This document shows positions 7,726 to 17,632 of a stretch of 64,000 nt of DNA, one piece after another. Every line of letters begins with the position of its first letter. Position 1 is the first letter of the stretch. Position numbers and translations under genes: made by a program. The notes under the pieces were generated by a model. It did no database searches and was not told the origin of the DNA. It saw only the letters and a program-made list of their open reading frames with translations. This stretch comes from JBFMCT01 sp046565765 (GTDB taxonomy: Bacteria > Actinomycetota > Acidimicrobiia > Acidimicrobiales > AC-14): positions 104,455 through 168,454 of the forward strand of contig JBKHXX010000032.1 of the NCBI GenBank assembly GCA_046565765.1, written 5' to 3'.

Positions 7726-8343
7726 CTACCCGGGCGCCGGTCGCCCCTTGAGAGCCCGCCCGTCGGCCAGCGCCTGCTTGGCCAGGGGCACGTACCTGGC
7801 CGCCGCGTACCAGCTGAGGGCCAACCCGGCGATGGCGAACCCCCAGGCCGCGAGCCGGAAGGCGTCGTGGGGGCCGAAGTCCTCGTCGTTGCCGGCCAGG
7901 AACAGCGGGAAGGCGAACATCAGAGCGAAGGTGCCCGCCTTGCCCACCCACGTGACGTCGATGCGGCGGGCGCCCATGGCGGCCAGCACGATCACCGTCC
8001 CGCCCACCAGGACCTCGCGCACCAGCACGGGGATGGCGACGGCAGCCGGCACCGACCCGTCGATCAGGATGCACACCACGCTCACCAGCAGCAGCAGCCG
8101 GTCGGCGGCGGGGTCGAGCACCTTACCCAGGTTGGAGACCTGGTGGTACCGGCGGGCGATGAACCCGTCGACCCAGTCGGTGGCGCCCAGCGCCCCCAGC
8201 AGCAGGGCGGCGCCCACCCGGTTCTCCCGCCCGAACAGCAGCCACACGAACACCGGGATCAGGCACAACCGCACGACCGAGAGGACGTTGGGAATCGTGA
8301 GGACCCGGTCCAGCCCGTCTTCTTCGGCGGTGCCTTCGGTCAC
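7726..8343 (-). CDS. CDP-alcohol phosphatidyltransferase (phosphatidylglycerophosphate synthase type)
   Basis: A membrane enzyme of about 205 residues that exchanges CMP on CDP-diacylglycerol for an alcohol phosphate. The diagnostic motif D-x2-D-G-x2-A-R-x8-G-x3-D-x3-D is present (TDWVDGFIARR near residue 55, then LGKVLDPAADR). N-terminal VLTIPNVLSVVRLCLIPVFV is typical of PgsA. About five hydrophobic segments follow. I start at GTG 8343 (MTEGTAEEDGLDRV). A further upstream ATG would add about 47 residues of low-complexity sequence. Whether the acceptor is glycerol phosphate, inositol phosphate or phosphatidylglycerol cannot be told from sequence. It ends 11 bases before the mannose-1-phosphate enzyme, so the two share a transcript. 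Confidence 0.85.
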   Translation of the reverse strand: MTEGTAEEDGLDRVLTIPNVLSVVRLCLIPVFVWLLFGRENRVGAALLLGALGATDWVDGFIARRYHQVSNLGKVLDPAADRLLLLVSVVCILIDGSVPAAVAIPVLVREVLVGGTVIVLAAMGARRIDVTWVGKAGTFALMFAFPLFLAGNDEDFGPHDAFRLAAWGFAIAGLALSWYAAARYVPLAKQALADGRALKGRPAPG

Positions 8344-8493
8344 GGCCGGCAGCCTAGATGCCCCGGTGCGGCCCGCCAGGCCCCGCCCGGCGGCCGTGCC
8401 CGCCGCCGCAGGCGGCCCCCCCGGCTGCCGGCCAACAAGAATCAGCGCGGAGGGCGATCCGGCTCCGCCGGTCGCCCGGAGCACGATCGAACT

Positions 8494-8520
8494 CGGCGAG
8501 GAAGCTCCGCTTCCGAGCCG
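8494..8520 (-). terminator. Hairpin after the DUF2795 gene
   Basis: CGGC-ga-GGAAGC-tcc-GCTTCC-ga-GCCG forms a two-part stem of 10 pairs with a 3-base loop, 5 bases beyond the TGA of the DUF2795 gene on the minus strand. There is no U-run. It lies within the 182-base gap before the phosphatidyltransferase, which otherwise shows no gene. Confidence 0.5.
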
Positions 8521-8525
8521 ACGGG

Positions 8526-8939
8526 CTACGCCCGGCGTTCCTCCTTAGACCCGCCCAAGGCCTCCCAGACGGCCTCCGTGGTCTCGAACGACCGTCCGTC
8601 GGGCAGGGCCGTCAGCGAGTCGAGGATCCAGGTGGGGGCGTGCTGGCGCCGGGCGCTGGCCTCGAGGGCCTCCCGGTCGGCGGGGAAGACGGACGGTTCC
8701 AGATGGCGAGCGAGCTCGGCCCGCGCCTCGAGCTGGTCGTCGGTGGGCCAGTGCGGGTCGGCCTGGAGGCGGCCCCCGGTGAGCCGGGCGTCGGGGGTGG
8801 GGTCGCCGTCCGCCGGCCCCTCCTGCTCGCGGCCCTCATCGGCCCGGGACTCCACGGGGGCTCCCTGGAGCATCGACCGGGTGTCGTGCTCCAGCTGCTC
8901 GTCCAGGCGCGGGTTGTGTTTGTCGCTTGCTCGTTCCAC
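8526..8939 (-). CDS. DUF2795 domain protein
   Basis: About 137 residues. It begins MERASDKHNPRLDEQLEHDT and has a hydrophilic, acidic middle (REQEGPADGDPTPDAR). The DUF2795-like C-terminal domain reads VFPADREALEASARRQHAP, then TWILDSLTALPDGRSFETTEAVWEAL. Such proteins are small and common in actinobacteria, and their function is unknown. GTG 8939 is preferred because the SDKH-PR-DE-L-HDT segment is the conserved N-terminus of relatives. A TTG at 8969 would add ten residues. It is divergent from the sigma factor gene with about 90 bases between, so the two may share a control region. Confidence 0.7.
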   Translation of the reverse strand: MERASDKHNPRLDEQLEHDTRSMLQGAPVESRADEGREQEGPADGDPTPDARLTGGRLQADPHWPTDDQLEARAELARHLEPSVFPADREALEASARRQHAPTWILDSLTALPDGRSFETTEAVWEALGGSKEERRA

Positions 8940-9031
8940 GAGTGGGTAGATACCCGGCACGGGAAGCAACCACGCAAGTCCGACGTTGTGCTGATGTCAG
9001 GCCAACCCACGGATCGCGGGGGGACGGAAAC

Positions 9032-9985
9032 GTGCGGATGCAGGACCCGATGACGGTGAAGGCGGCCGGAGAGGACGAGCTCGTCCGCCTGTACCTGAAG
9101 GACGTCGGCCGCCACGACCTGCTCACCAAGGCCGACGAGACGCGCCTCGGCCAGGCCGTGCTCGACGGGCGGGAGGCCGCTGAGCGGCTATGCCGCCACG
9201 GAGAGCGGCTGACGGCGGAGGAGCGGGCCGAGCTGGAGGCCAAGGTGACCGAGGGCCAGCGGGCGGCCGACGAGTTCGTCAAGGCCAACCTGCGCCTCGT
9301 GGTCTCCGTGGCCAAGAAGTACTCGGGGTCGTCGGGCATGTCGTTGCTCGACCTGGTGCAGGAGGGCAACGTCGGCCTCATGCACGCCGTCGAGCGCTTC
9401 GACGTGCGCCGAGGCTTCCGCTTCTCCACCTACGGCACGTGGTGGATCCGCCAGGCCATCTCCCGGGCCATCGCCAACAACGGGCGCACCATCCGCCTGC
9501 CGGTCCAGGCGGGCGCCCTCGTCGGCAAGATCCGCCGGGCCGCGGCCGACTTCGAGTCCGAGCACGGCCGCCGGCCCACCATCGACGAGCTGGCCGACCT
9601 CGCCGGTCTCACCGAGGCCAAGGTGCGCGAGGCGCTCACCTTCCCCCTCGAGATGACGTCCATGTCGGAGTCGCACGGCCCCGAGGGCGACACCGAGGTG
9701 GGCGACGTCCTCCCCGACACGGAGGCGTCCTCCCCCTTCGACCTGGTGGCGGCTCAGATGCTCCCCGACCAGATCAACCGGCTGCTCGACGTGCTCACCG
9801 AGCGGGAGAAGCGGGTCGTGTTCCTGCGCTACGGGCTCGACCGCGGCAAGCCCCGCACCCTCGACGAGGTCGGCGCCCTGTTCCGGCTCAGCCGCGAGCA
9901 GATCCGCCAGATCGAGCGCCGGGCCCTGCTCAAGCTGCGCGAGAGCTCCGACCGCACCGGCGCCCGGGAGCTGCTGGCCGGCTGA
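9032..9985 (+). CDS. Group 1/2 sigma-70 factor (SigA/SigB-like)
   Basis: An RNA polymerase sigma subunit of about 317 residues without the long region 1.1. Region 1.2 (DELVRLYLKDVGRHDLLT) is near residues 10-30. Region 2 spans about 80-160, with NLRLVVSVAKKYSG, LDLVQEGNVGLMHAVERFD and FRFSTYGTWWIRQAISRAI. Region 3 has PTIDELADLAGLTEAKV, and region 4.2 has LDEVGALFRLSREQIRQIERRAL. The completeness of region 2.4 suggests promoters of the standard -35/-10 type. The length favours a SigB-type group 2 factor over the housekeeping sigma. The start is GTG 9032 (GGGGGGA lies about 7 bases upstream) or ATG 9038. Confidence 0.92.
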   Translation: MRMQDPMTVKAAGEDELVRLYLKDVGRHDLLTKADETRLGQAVLDGREAAERLCRHGERLTAEERAELEAKVTEGQRAADEFVKANLRLVVSVAKKYSGSSGMSLLDLVQEGNVGLMHAVERFDVRRGFRFSTYGTWWIRQAISRAIANNGRTIRLPVQAGALVGKIRRAAADFESEHGRRPTIDELADLAGLTEAKVREALTFPLEMTSMSESHGPEGDTEVGDVLPDTEASSPFDLVAAQMLPDQINRLLDVLTEREKRVVFLRYGLDRGKPRTLDEVGALFRLSREQIRQIERRALLKLRESSDRTGARELLAG

Positions 9986-10026
9986 AGGCGAGCGGTCCGC
10001 CGCACCGGCGGCCGTACGATGGCCCG

Positions 10027-12303
<2,277 letters not shown>

Positions 12304-12310
12304 GCCCCGG

Positions 12311-12994
12311 CTAGATCTCCTCGGCGGGGAAGCGGGCCTGGATGTCGGTGATGAGGCGGTGGACGGTCTCGTTCAGCTCGTTGTCGGAGCGGGTCTCCTC
12401 CACCAGGTCGGCGGCCAGGGCGCCCAGCTCGGGCCAGCTGATCCAACCCAGGGCCCCGTCCAGCAGCTCGAAGGCGGTCCTGCCCTCGTGCAGTTCGACG
12501 TCGGTGGCCTGCTCCAGCCGCTCCCGGAGGTCGTAGCTGTCGGGCGGCGCCACCACGACCAGGCCGGCCTCCCGGCCTTCGTGCAACGAGCCGTCGAGGG
12601 CGGCCATGGCCGCCGCCCGCAGCTGCTCGAGCGACACGCCGGCGTCGAACGTGCAGGCCAGGACCACGTAGGCGGCCGGCCCCACCAGGGCCACGTCGCA
12701 CATGTCGTCCCCGGGCAGGTCGGTGGCCCACGGCACGACCGCACCGCCGTCCCACTCCACCACGGCCAGGCGGCTCCCCTCGCCGCAGGCGATCTCCAGC
12801 AGCCGGGGGGCCCACGCCTCGGTGTTCCACAGGGCGAGCGTGCGCAAGGCGTTCCAGGCCAGGCGGTCGGGCCGCGCCGGGTCGGCCACCGCCGCCATCC
12901 GGCCGTCGGTCAGGGCCGGGTCGTCGGCGTCCATCAGCCACTCCTGCCGGTCGGCCCGCTCGGGCCCGGGCAGGTCAGTCACAGGCTGGTCCAT
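12311..12994 (-). CDS. Conserved hypothetical protein (227 residues)
   Basis: A soluble, acidic protein that I do not recognise by name. It begins MDQPVTDLPGPERADRQEW and has WNALRTLALWNTEAWAPRLLEIA and a C-terminal helix DNELNETVHRLITDIQARFP. There is no signal peptide or membrane segment. It overlaps the upstream phosphoesterase gene by 20 bases and ends 7 bases from the glnS stop on the other strand. The overlap implies co-translation with the phosphoesterase, so a shared role is possible. Confidence 0.7.
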   Translation of the reverse strand: MDQPVTDLPGPERADRQEWLMDADDPALTDGRMAAVADPARPDRLAWNALRTLALWNTEAWAPRLLEIACGEGSRLAVVEWDGGAVVPWATDLPGDDMCDVALVGPAAYVVLACTFDAGVSLEQLRAAAMAALDGSLHEGREAGLVVVAPPDSYDLRERLEQATDVELHEGRTAFELLDGALGWISWPELGALAADLVEETRSDNELNETVHRLITDIQARFPAEEI

Positions 12995-13709
12995 CGGGCC
13001 CTCCCAGGCAGTAGACGTGGTAGGCGTGCTTGATCACGGGTTGGGCCACATTACGGACGTGCACGCCGCCCGGCGTCATCCCCTTCTCCACGCCGGCGTG
13101 GGCGTGGCCGTGGACGACGAGATCGGCGCCCACCCGGTCGATGGCCTCGGCCAGCAGGTAGCTGCCCAGGAAGGGGTAGATCTCGAGCCGCTCGCCCCGC
13201 AGGGTGTCCTCCACCGGCGAGTAGTGGAGCAGGGCGATGCGGACGTCGGTGTCCAGCGCCCCCAGAGCCGAGCCCAGGCGCTCGGCCAGGCCTCGGGTGT
13301 GGCCGATGAACGCCTTCATCTGGGGCTCGCCGAAGTCGGTGGCGCAGGCGCCCGCGAACCCGCCGCCGAACCCCTTGGACCCGGCCACGCCCACGGTCGC
13401 GCCGTTCACCGCCACGACCGTCGACTCCCCCTCCAGCACGCAGATCCCCGCCTCCAGAAGCTGGCCCGTGATGCGGTCGCCGGAGTCGGAGTGGTGGTCG
13501 TGGTTGCCGAGGACGGCGACGGTGGGCACGCCCAGGTCGCGCACCTCGTCCACCAGCACCGCCGCCTCGGCCGGGTCGCCGTGGCGCGTCAGGTCGCCGG
13601 CCAGCAGCAGCACGTCGGCCCGCTCGCTCACGTGCTCGAAGTGGGGGCGGAGGCACCCCCCCGAGTCGAGCCCGGCGTGGACGTCGCCCACCGCCGCCAC
13701 CCGGATCAC
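12975..13709 (-). CDS. Calcineurin-like metallophosphoesterase
   Basis: A 244-residue cytosolic phosphoesterase. The five metal-site blocks are visible: GDVHAG (8-13), LLAGDLTRHGD (about 37-47), VLGNHDHHSD (about 66-75), ALLHYSPVED (about 165-175) and VVHGHAHAG (about 203-211). These bind a dinuclear metal centre in the family. The substrate is unknown and could be a nucleotide, phosphoprotein or phosphodiester. Its 3' end overlaps the hypothetical gene by 20 bases and its 5' end overlaps the BON gene by 4, so four minus-strand genes (13.0-14.6 kb) form a coupled series. Confidence 0.88.
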   Translation of the reverse strand: MIRVAAVGDVHAGLDSGGCLRPHFEHVSERADVLLLAGDLTRHGDPAEAAVLVDEVRDLGVPTVAVLGNHDHHSDSGDRITGQLLEAGICVLEGESTVVAVNGATVGVAGSKGFGGGFAGACATDFGEPQMKAFIGHTRGLAERLGSALGALDTDVRIALLHYSPVEDTLRGERLEIYPFLGSYLLAEAIDRVGADLVVHGHAHAGVEKGMTPGGVHVRNVAQPVIKHAYHVYCLGGPDGPACD

Positions 13710-13969
13710 GCCAGCTGCTCCCGCGTGTCGACCTCGGTCAGCGTCGCCACGGTGACCCCGTTGTGGAGCGTGCGCCCTTCCAGCAGCGGCTCGACCACCT
13801 CGCTCACCGCCTCCTTGCGCGCCGCGGTGGCCACGTCGCCCGTCAGCAGCACGGCGTCGCCGCTGACGGTGACCGAGATGCCCAGCTCGGCCACCCGGGG
13901 GTCGTGGGCCAGGGCCTCCCGCACGCGCTCGACGAGGTAGGCGGCGGGCTCGGGTGCGCCACCCGTCAT
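13706..13969 (-). CDS. Small BON-domain protein
   Basis: An 87-residue protein starting MTGGAPEPAAYLVERVREAL. It has one BON fold: DPRVAELGISVTVSGDAVLLTGDVATAARKEAV with the usual beta-alpha-beta pattern, then LLEGRTLHNGVTVATL. BON domains bind phospholipid or small ligands. No signal peptide is present, so it is likely cytoplasmic. It overlaps both neighbours by 4 bases. Confidence 0.8.
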   Translation of the reverse strand: MTGGAPEPAAYLVERVREALAHDPRVAELGISVTVSGDAVLLTGDVATAARKEAVSEVVEPLLEGRTLHNGVTVATLTEVDTREQLA

Positions 13970-14640
13970 GCGAACACCGCGTCGAACAGCTCTCGTACCG
14001 GCGTGGCCGGCACCACCAGGTCGTTGGACTGGGCGTAGAGCATGAGGCTCAGCACCCGGCGGGCGCCGTGGCGGCGGGCCCGGCGCACCACGTAGTCCCA
14101 GTCGAGGTCGCAGCGGGAGATGATGGCCAGGGCGTCGTGCCAGTGGCGCGGCATGTGCTCGTCGTGCACCACCGCCTTGACCACCAGCAGGTCTTCGGCG
14201 GCCATGACGCAGACGTGCAGGCCCATGAACTCCTCGCGGCCGGCCCGCTCGAGCATCTCCTCGTCGAGGAGGATGCCGCCCAGCGACTTGAAGATGACGT
14301 CGACCAGGATCTCGTGCTTGAACGCCTTGTAGAGCCAGTCGGGGTACGTCGTCTCGGTGCGGAACCCGGCCGCCCCGAGGGCCCGCAGCACCCTGCCCGC
14401 GTCTTCGGGGCGGACGAACACGTCGATGTCGTGGGTCCACCGGGGACGGCCGTGGGTGGCGGCGCCGATGCCTCCCATGAACACGTAGGGCACCTGCTCG
14501 CTCTCGAGCACGGCGACGGTGTCGGCCAGGACCTGCTCGAACAGCTCGTCGGTGGCCGGGCTGTCGGCCGAGGTGGCCTCCCGGAAGTTGCTGCCGGGCG
14601 CCTGGGCCGGCTGGTCGGGCACCGTGCTGACGTCGGTCAC
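13966..14640 (-). CDS. Nucleotidyltransferase-fold protein
   Basis: A 224-residue protein. An N-terminal disordered segment is followed by a helix (DELFEQVLADTVAVLESEQV) and a minimal nucleotidyltransferase core: YVFMGGIGAATHGRPRWTHD-ID-VFV near residues 52-75, where G-G and the D-x-D pair are the expected catalytic elements, and EILVDVIFK near 110 as the third acidic strand. It resembles proteins annotated as AbiEii-like or DUF-type NTases. No partner antitoxin gene is adjacent, so a toxin role is not supported. It overlaps the BON gene by 4 bases. Confidence 0.7.
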   Translation of the reverse strand: MTDVSTVPDQPAQAPGSNFREATSADSPATDELFEQVLADTVAVLESEQVPYVFMGGIGAATHGRPRWTHDIDVFVRPEDAGRVLRALGAAGFRTETTYPDWLYKAFKHEILVDVIFKSLGGILLDEEMLERAGREEFMGLHVCVMAAEDLLVVKAVVHDEHMPRHWHDALAIISRCDLDWDYVVRRARRHGARRVLSLMLYAQSNDLVVPATPVRELFDAVFA

Positions 14641-14700
14641 GGCTGGCTTCTACCCGGGCGGCCACGGGTGAGAACGTGCCCGGGGTGCTAGGAAGGAGGT

Positions 14701-14883
14701 GTGAGCGACGCGTCTGACGCCGATCGGCAAGAGCAGGAACAGCCCGCCGTCCCCGACCAAGAGGTCGACGACGTGGTCGCCGCGGTGGCGGCGCCGGGGC
14801 TCGAGCCGGAGGCCCCGGTCGCCGACGTCATCGAGCAACGCCTTCCCGTGCCGGGTGCCGAGGAGGACTACGAGGCGCCCTGA
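14701..14883 (+). CDS. Small acidic protein, 60 residues
   Basis: Starts at GTG directly after GGAAGGAGG, which leaves almost no spacer, so the exact start is uncertain. The product is strongly acidic and Gln/Glu/Asp-rich (SDASDADRQEQEQPAVPDQ, then VDDVVAAVAAPGLEPEAPVADVIEQ). It has no cysteine, membrane segment or recognisable domain. The strong ribosome site and coding-like composition support it. The function is unknown. Confidence 0.55.
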   Translation: MSDASDADRQEQEQPAVPDQEVDDVVAAVAAPGLEPEAPVADVIEQRLPVPGAEEDYEAP

Positions 14884-14917
14884 CCGTCGCCGGTAGCGAC
14901 GTCGGACGCCCGGCGGG

Positions 14918-15238
14918 TCAGCTGCTGGCCTTGGTCGCCTTCTTCGTCGTGCGCTTGGCCTTGGTGGCCCCGTTGGCGGCGCCGTCGGCCACCTCGCGGC
15001 GGGCCGGCTCGCTGTGGTCGTGCACGTGGGCCTCGCCCTCGTGCTCACGGTCGAAGTCCTCGTGGGGGTAATGGCTGTGCCTGAGCGCGGCGTGGTCGTG
15101 CTCGTGCTCGTGGTAGGAGCTGAGGTGCTCGAACCCTCCCGTCATCTCCCGGTGGTTGTGCGTGACGTGGTAGTGCCCGTGGGAGTGGGCCACCGCCTCG
15201 TGCGAGTGCTCTTCCCAGTGGTCCGAGGCCTCGGCCAT
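14918..15238 (-). CDS. Histidine-rich small protein, putative metal binder
   Basis: A 106-residue protein with a long middle section crowded with His (AVAHSHGHYHVTHNHREM, then SSYHEHEHDHAALRHSHYPH) and an Ala/Lys-rich tail (TKAKRTTKKATKAS) like those of nucleoid-associated proteins. It has no signal peptide. The spaced His residues suggest binding of nickel, zinc or copper, and the basic tail could bind nucleic acid. Both are inferences. ATG 15238 has a good AAGGAGG site 7 bases upstream. It stands alone, 62 bases after the response regulator on the same strand. Confidence 0.75.
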   Translation of the reverse strand: MAEASDHWEEHSHEAVAHSHGHYHVTHNHREMTGGFEHLSSYHEHEHDHAALRHSHYPHEDFDREHEGEAHVHDHSEPARREVADGAANGATKAKRTTKKATKASS

Positions 15239-15300
15239 ACCGCCCTCCTTGGTGGTCCGGGCCGGCGGGTGGCTGCCCTCCGGCGGTCTGCCAGAGCTAC

Positions 15301-16005
15301 CTACCCGTTCCCCCCTGGTGCCGAATCTGGCTCGAACCGGTACCCCGCGCCCCGCACCGTCACGATCCAGCACGGCTTGTCGGGGTCCCGCTCGATCCGG
15401 CGCCGGACCCGCCTCACGTGCTCGGTGACCGTGCCCGGGTCCTGCCACTCCCCCGACGAGCTCCACACCTGGTCCAGCAGCTGCTCGCGTGAGAACACCT
15501 GGCGGGGCGAGGCGGCGAGGAAGGCGAGCAGGTCGAACTCGCGGGCCGGCATCTCGACCAGGCGGCCGTCGACGCGCACCTCACGGCTGGCGAGGTCGAG
15601 CTCGAGGCCGCCGAACGACAGCCGGCTGCGGTTCGCCGGCGCGGACGATCGCCGGAGGACGGTGGCGATCCGGGCCGACAGCTCGGCCGGCGAGAACGGC
15701 TTGACCACGTAGTCGTCCGCCCCCAGGCGGAGCCCGACCACCCGGTCGGCCTCGTCGCCCCGGGCGGTGAGCAGGATGATCGGCACGTCGCTGCGGCGGC
15801 GCAGGGTGGCCAGCAGGTCGAGCCCGTCCTGGCCCGGCATCATCACGTCGAGCAGCACGAGGTCGGGCGGGCGGGCGTCGATCCGCTCGAGGGCGGCCCG
15901 TGCGTCTCCCGCCTCCTCCACCAGGTACCCCTCCATGGTGAGGAGGCGGGTGAGCAGCGTCCGTATCGGCTCCTCGTCGTCCACCACCAGCACGCGCCGG
16001 CTCAT
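15301..16005 (-). CDS. OmpR/PhoB-family response regulator
   Basis: A 234-residue two-component regulator. The receiver domain covers residues 1-120: VLVVDDEEPIRTLL at the N-terminus, phospho-acceptor Asp in LVLLDVMMPGQDG near 52, and the Lys of VVKPF near 101. The winged-helix DNA-binding domain spans about 130-230 (LDLASREVRVDGRLVEMPAREFDLL, then TVTEHVRRVRRRIE and ITVRGAGYRF). No histidine kinase gene is adjacent, so its partner is elsewhere. The 252 bases upstream (16006-16257) separate it from a divergent secreted-protein gene and show no further gene. Confidence 0.92.
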   Translation of the reverse strand: MSRRVLVVDDEEPIRTLLTRLLTMEGYLVEEAGDARAALERIDARPPDLVLLDVMMPGQDGLDLLATLRRRSDVPIILLTARGDEADRVVGLRLGADDYVVKPFSPAELSARIATVLRRSSAPANRSRLSFGGLELDLASREVRVDGRLVEMPAREFDLLAFLAASPRQVFSREQLLDQVWSSSGEWQDPGTVTEHVRRVRRRIERDPDKPCWIVTVRGAGYRFEPDSAPGGNG

Positions 16006-16257
16006 GTCGCGGCCAGCGTACGGCGCGCCTGCGATCTCCAAGGGGGATCACGCCGGAAACCGACGGGATCTTCCTTCGGGGACACAGTTGGGCGGTTGTT
16101 GATCCGGCGTAGGGGGCGTGGCGATGTGGCCGCCCCACACTGCTCGGCGTAGGGGCGATCGAGACCGGGGTGCGGTGTTCCACCACTCCCACGCTCCTCG
16201 CTGCATCCCGGTCCCGTTCGGGCAACATTCCGCCGAGGGACTTGTAGGGGGCCCCAG

Positions 16258-17190
16258 ATGGCGTTCACGTTCAAGGGCGGGCGCCTGGGCGCCGCCCTCA
16301 TGGCCGCCGGCATCGTCACCACGCTGTCCGGTCTCGCGGTGGGGCCGGCCGTGGCCAGCGGCGAGTCGACGACCGTCACGCTCACGTCGCCCGTCGACGG
16401 GACGAGCACCACGTTCACGTGGTCGTACGTCTTCGACCAGAACGAGGGCCACGAGCTGTCCAACATCGCCATCCGGTTCTGCTCTCAGGCCATCCTCGAC
16501 TCGGTAGTCTCGGCCTCGCCCAGCGCCGAGATCTTCAAGGACGTCGACGTCCCCGGCGGCCACACCGGGTTCGGGCCCGGGATCAAGTTCGGGGTGACCG
16601 ACCCCACCGGCACCCTGTCGGTCACGTTCGACACCGCCCACCCGTTCGGAGCCGGCGGCGTGTTCGTCCAGTCCCACTCGGGCGACGGCCAGGAGGGCGA
16701 CACCGTCACGTCGGGCGTCGGGCCGCTGTGCGACCCGGGCACGACGACCACCGTCCCCGCCACGACCACGACCACCGTGCCCGCCACGACCACGACCACC
16801 GTCCCCGCCACGACGACGACCACCGTTGTCGCCACGACCACGACCACCGTCCGGGCGACGACGACCACGCTCCCGGCCCCCACCACGACCACGATCGGCG
16901 GGGGCGGTGGCAGCACGACGACGACGACGACCGTGCCCGCCACCACCACGACCGCCCCCGCCACGACCACCACGACCGTGCCGGCCTCGACCACGACCAG
17001 CCCACCCCCCACGGCCGCGGTGCTGGGGTCGGTGGAGTTCAACGACGACCTGGCCCCGTCGCTGGGAGCCGGTGGACTGGCCAAGACGGGGTCGTCAGGT
17101 ACTCCCGTGCTGGTCGGCCTCGGGATGCTGCTGATGACGATCGGCGTCTGCCTGGTTGTCGCGGAACGCCTCATTCCCCGATTCGATTGA
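16258..17190 (+). CDS. Secreted Thr-rich surface protein with LAxTG sorting signal
   Basis: A 310-residue exported protein. A signal peptide covers about residues 1-35 (ALMAAGIVTTLSGLAVGPAVAS). A beta-rich domain with two Cys follows to about 160. A Thr/Pro/Val-rich repeat (TTTTVPAT units) spans about 161-255. The C-terminus has LAKTG near 277, a hydrophobic helix (VLVGLGMLLMTIGVCLVV) and a short charged tail, which is the layout of a sortase substrate. LAxTG is the motif associated with class E sortases in high-GC actinobacteria. The Thr-rich stalk probably carries O-linked sugar and spans the wall. No sortase gene is nearby. ATG 16258 follows an AGGGGG site. Confidence 0.85.
   Translation: MAFTFKGGRLGAALMAAGIVTTLSGLAVGPAVASGESTTVTLTSPVDGTSTTFTWSYVFDQNEGHELSNIAIRFCSQAILDSVVSASPSAEIFKDVDVPGGHTGFGPGIKFGVTDPTGTLSVTFDTAHPFGAGGVFVQSHSGDGQEGDTVTSGVGPLCDPGTTTTVPATTTTTVPATTTTTVPATTTTTVVATTTTTVRATTTTLPAPTTTTIGGGGGSTTTTTTVPATTTTAPATTTTTVPASTTTSPPPTAAVLGSVEFNDDLAPSLGAGGLAKTGSSGTPVLVGLGMLLMTIGVCLVVAERLIPRFD
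16738..17010 (+). repeat. Thr-codon-rich tandem repeat inside the surface protein
   Basis: Degenerate repeats built from ACGACCACG units encode about ten TTTTTVPAT-like blocks with one Gly-rich break. Copy number of such a tract can vary by slippage. It lies wholly inside the surface-protein gene. Confidence 0.85.
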
Positions 17191-17196
17191 CACCAA

Positions 17197-17216
17197 GACC
17201 TGGCAGTCGCCAGGTT
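17197..17216 (+). terminator. Hairpin between the surface-protein gene and the molybdenum operon
   Basis: CCTGGC-AGTC-GCCAGG is a perfect 6-pair stem extended by A-T and G-U pairs and followed by TTCT. It lies 7 bases after the TGA and just before the next start codon, so it likely separates the two transcripts. Confidence 0.5.
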
Positions 17217-17227
17217 CTGGGGCAAGA

Positions 17228-17629
17228 ATGCCGGCAATGGCGAGCTATCGACTGGGGGACGCGGCCGCCGCCCTGGGCGTGAGCGTCGACACCCTCCGGC
17301 GGTGGGTGGACGCGGGGAAGGTGCCGTCGTCCCGCACGTCCGGCGGCCAGCGCGTCCTCGACGGGCCGGCCCTGGCCGAGCTGGCCCTGGCCCGCTCCGG
17401 GCGGGTGCCCGACGAGCACGCCGGCCACAGCGCCCGCAACCGCCTCCCCGGCGTCGTCACCCGCGTGACGCGGGACGGGCTGATGGCCCAGGTCGAGCTC
17501 CAGTGCGGACCTCACCGCATCGTCGCCGTGGTCACCCGGGAAGCGGCCGACGAGTTGGGGCTGGAACCCGGCGTGTTGAGCGTGGCGTCGATCAAGTCCA
17601 CCTCGGTCACCCTCGACCGGCCCGCCTGA
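17228..17629 (+). CDS. HTH-Mop molybdate-responsive regulator
   Basis: About 133 residues. An excisionase/MerR-like HTH at the N-terminus (SYRLGDAAAALGVSVDTLRR, then WVDAGKVPSSRTSGGQR) is joined to one Mop/TOBE domain (NRLPGVVTRVTRDGLMAQVELQ ... ADELGLEPGVLSVASIKSTS). Mop domains bind molybdate or tungstate. Directly upstream of modABC, this is probably a sensor that controls the operon, analogous in role to ModE but built differently. It starts at ATG 17228 or 17237, both in frame. It ends 3 bases before modA. Confidence 0.85.
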   Translation: MPAMASYRLGDAAAALGVSVDTLRRWVDAGKVPSSRTSGGQRVLDGPALAELALARSGRVPDEHAGHSARNRLPGVVTRVTRDGLMAQVELQCGPHRIVAVVTREAADELGLEPGVLSVASIKSTSVTLDRPA

Positions 17630-17632
17630 GCG

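Noticed and set aside
5171..8548. Open frame of 1,125 codons on the plus strand
   Set aside because: Antisense shadow of the mannose-1-phosphate and phosphatidyltransferase genes, low complexity and no motif.
8526..8969. TTG 8969 as start of the DUF2795 gene
   Set aside because: The additional ten residues are hydrophobic and unlike relatives, whose conserved N-terminus begins near GTG 8939.
13966..14640. Toxin of an AbiE-type toxin-antitoxin pair
   Set aside because: The nucleotidyltransferase fold fits, but the neighbours are BON and phosphoesterase genes and no AbiEi-like antitoxin is present.
16738..17010. Short regular repeats considered as a CRISPR array
   Set aside because: Units are degenerate Thr codons in a coding frame with no unique spacers and no cas genes.
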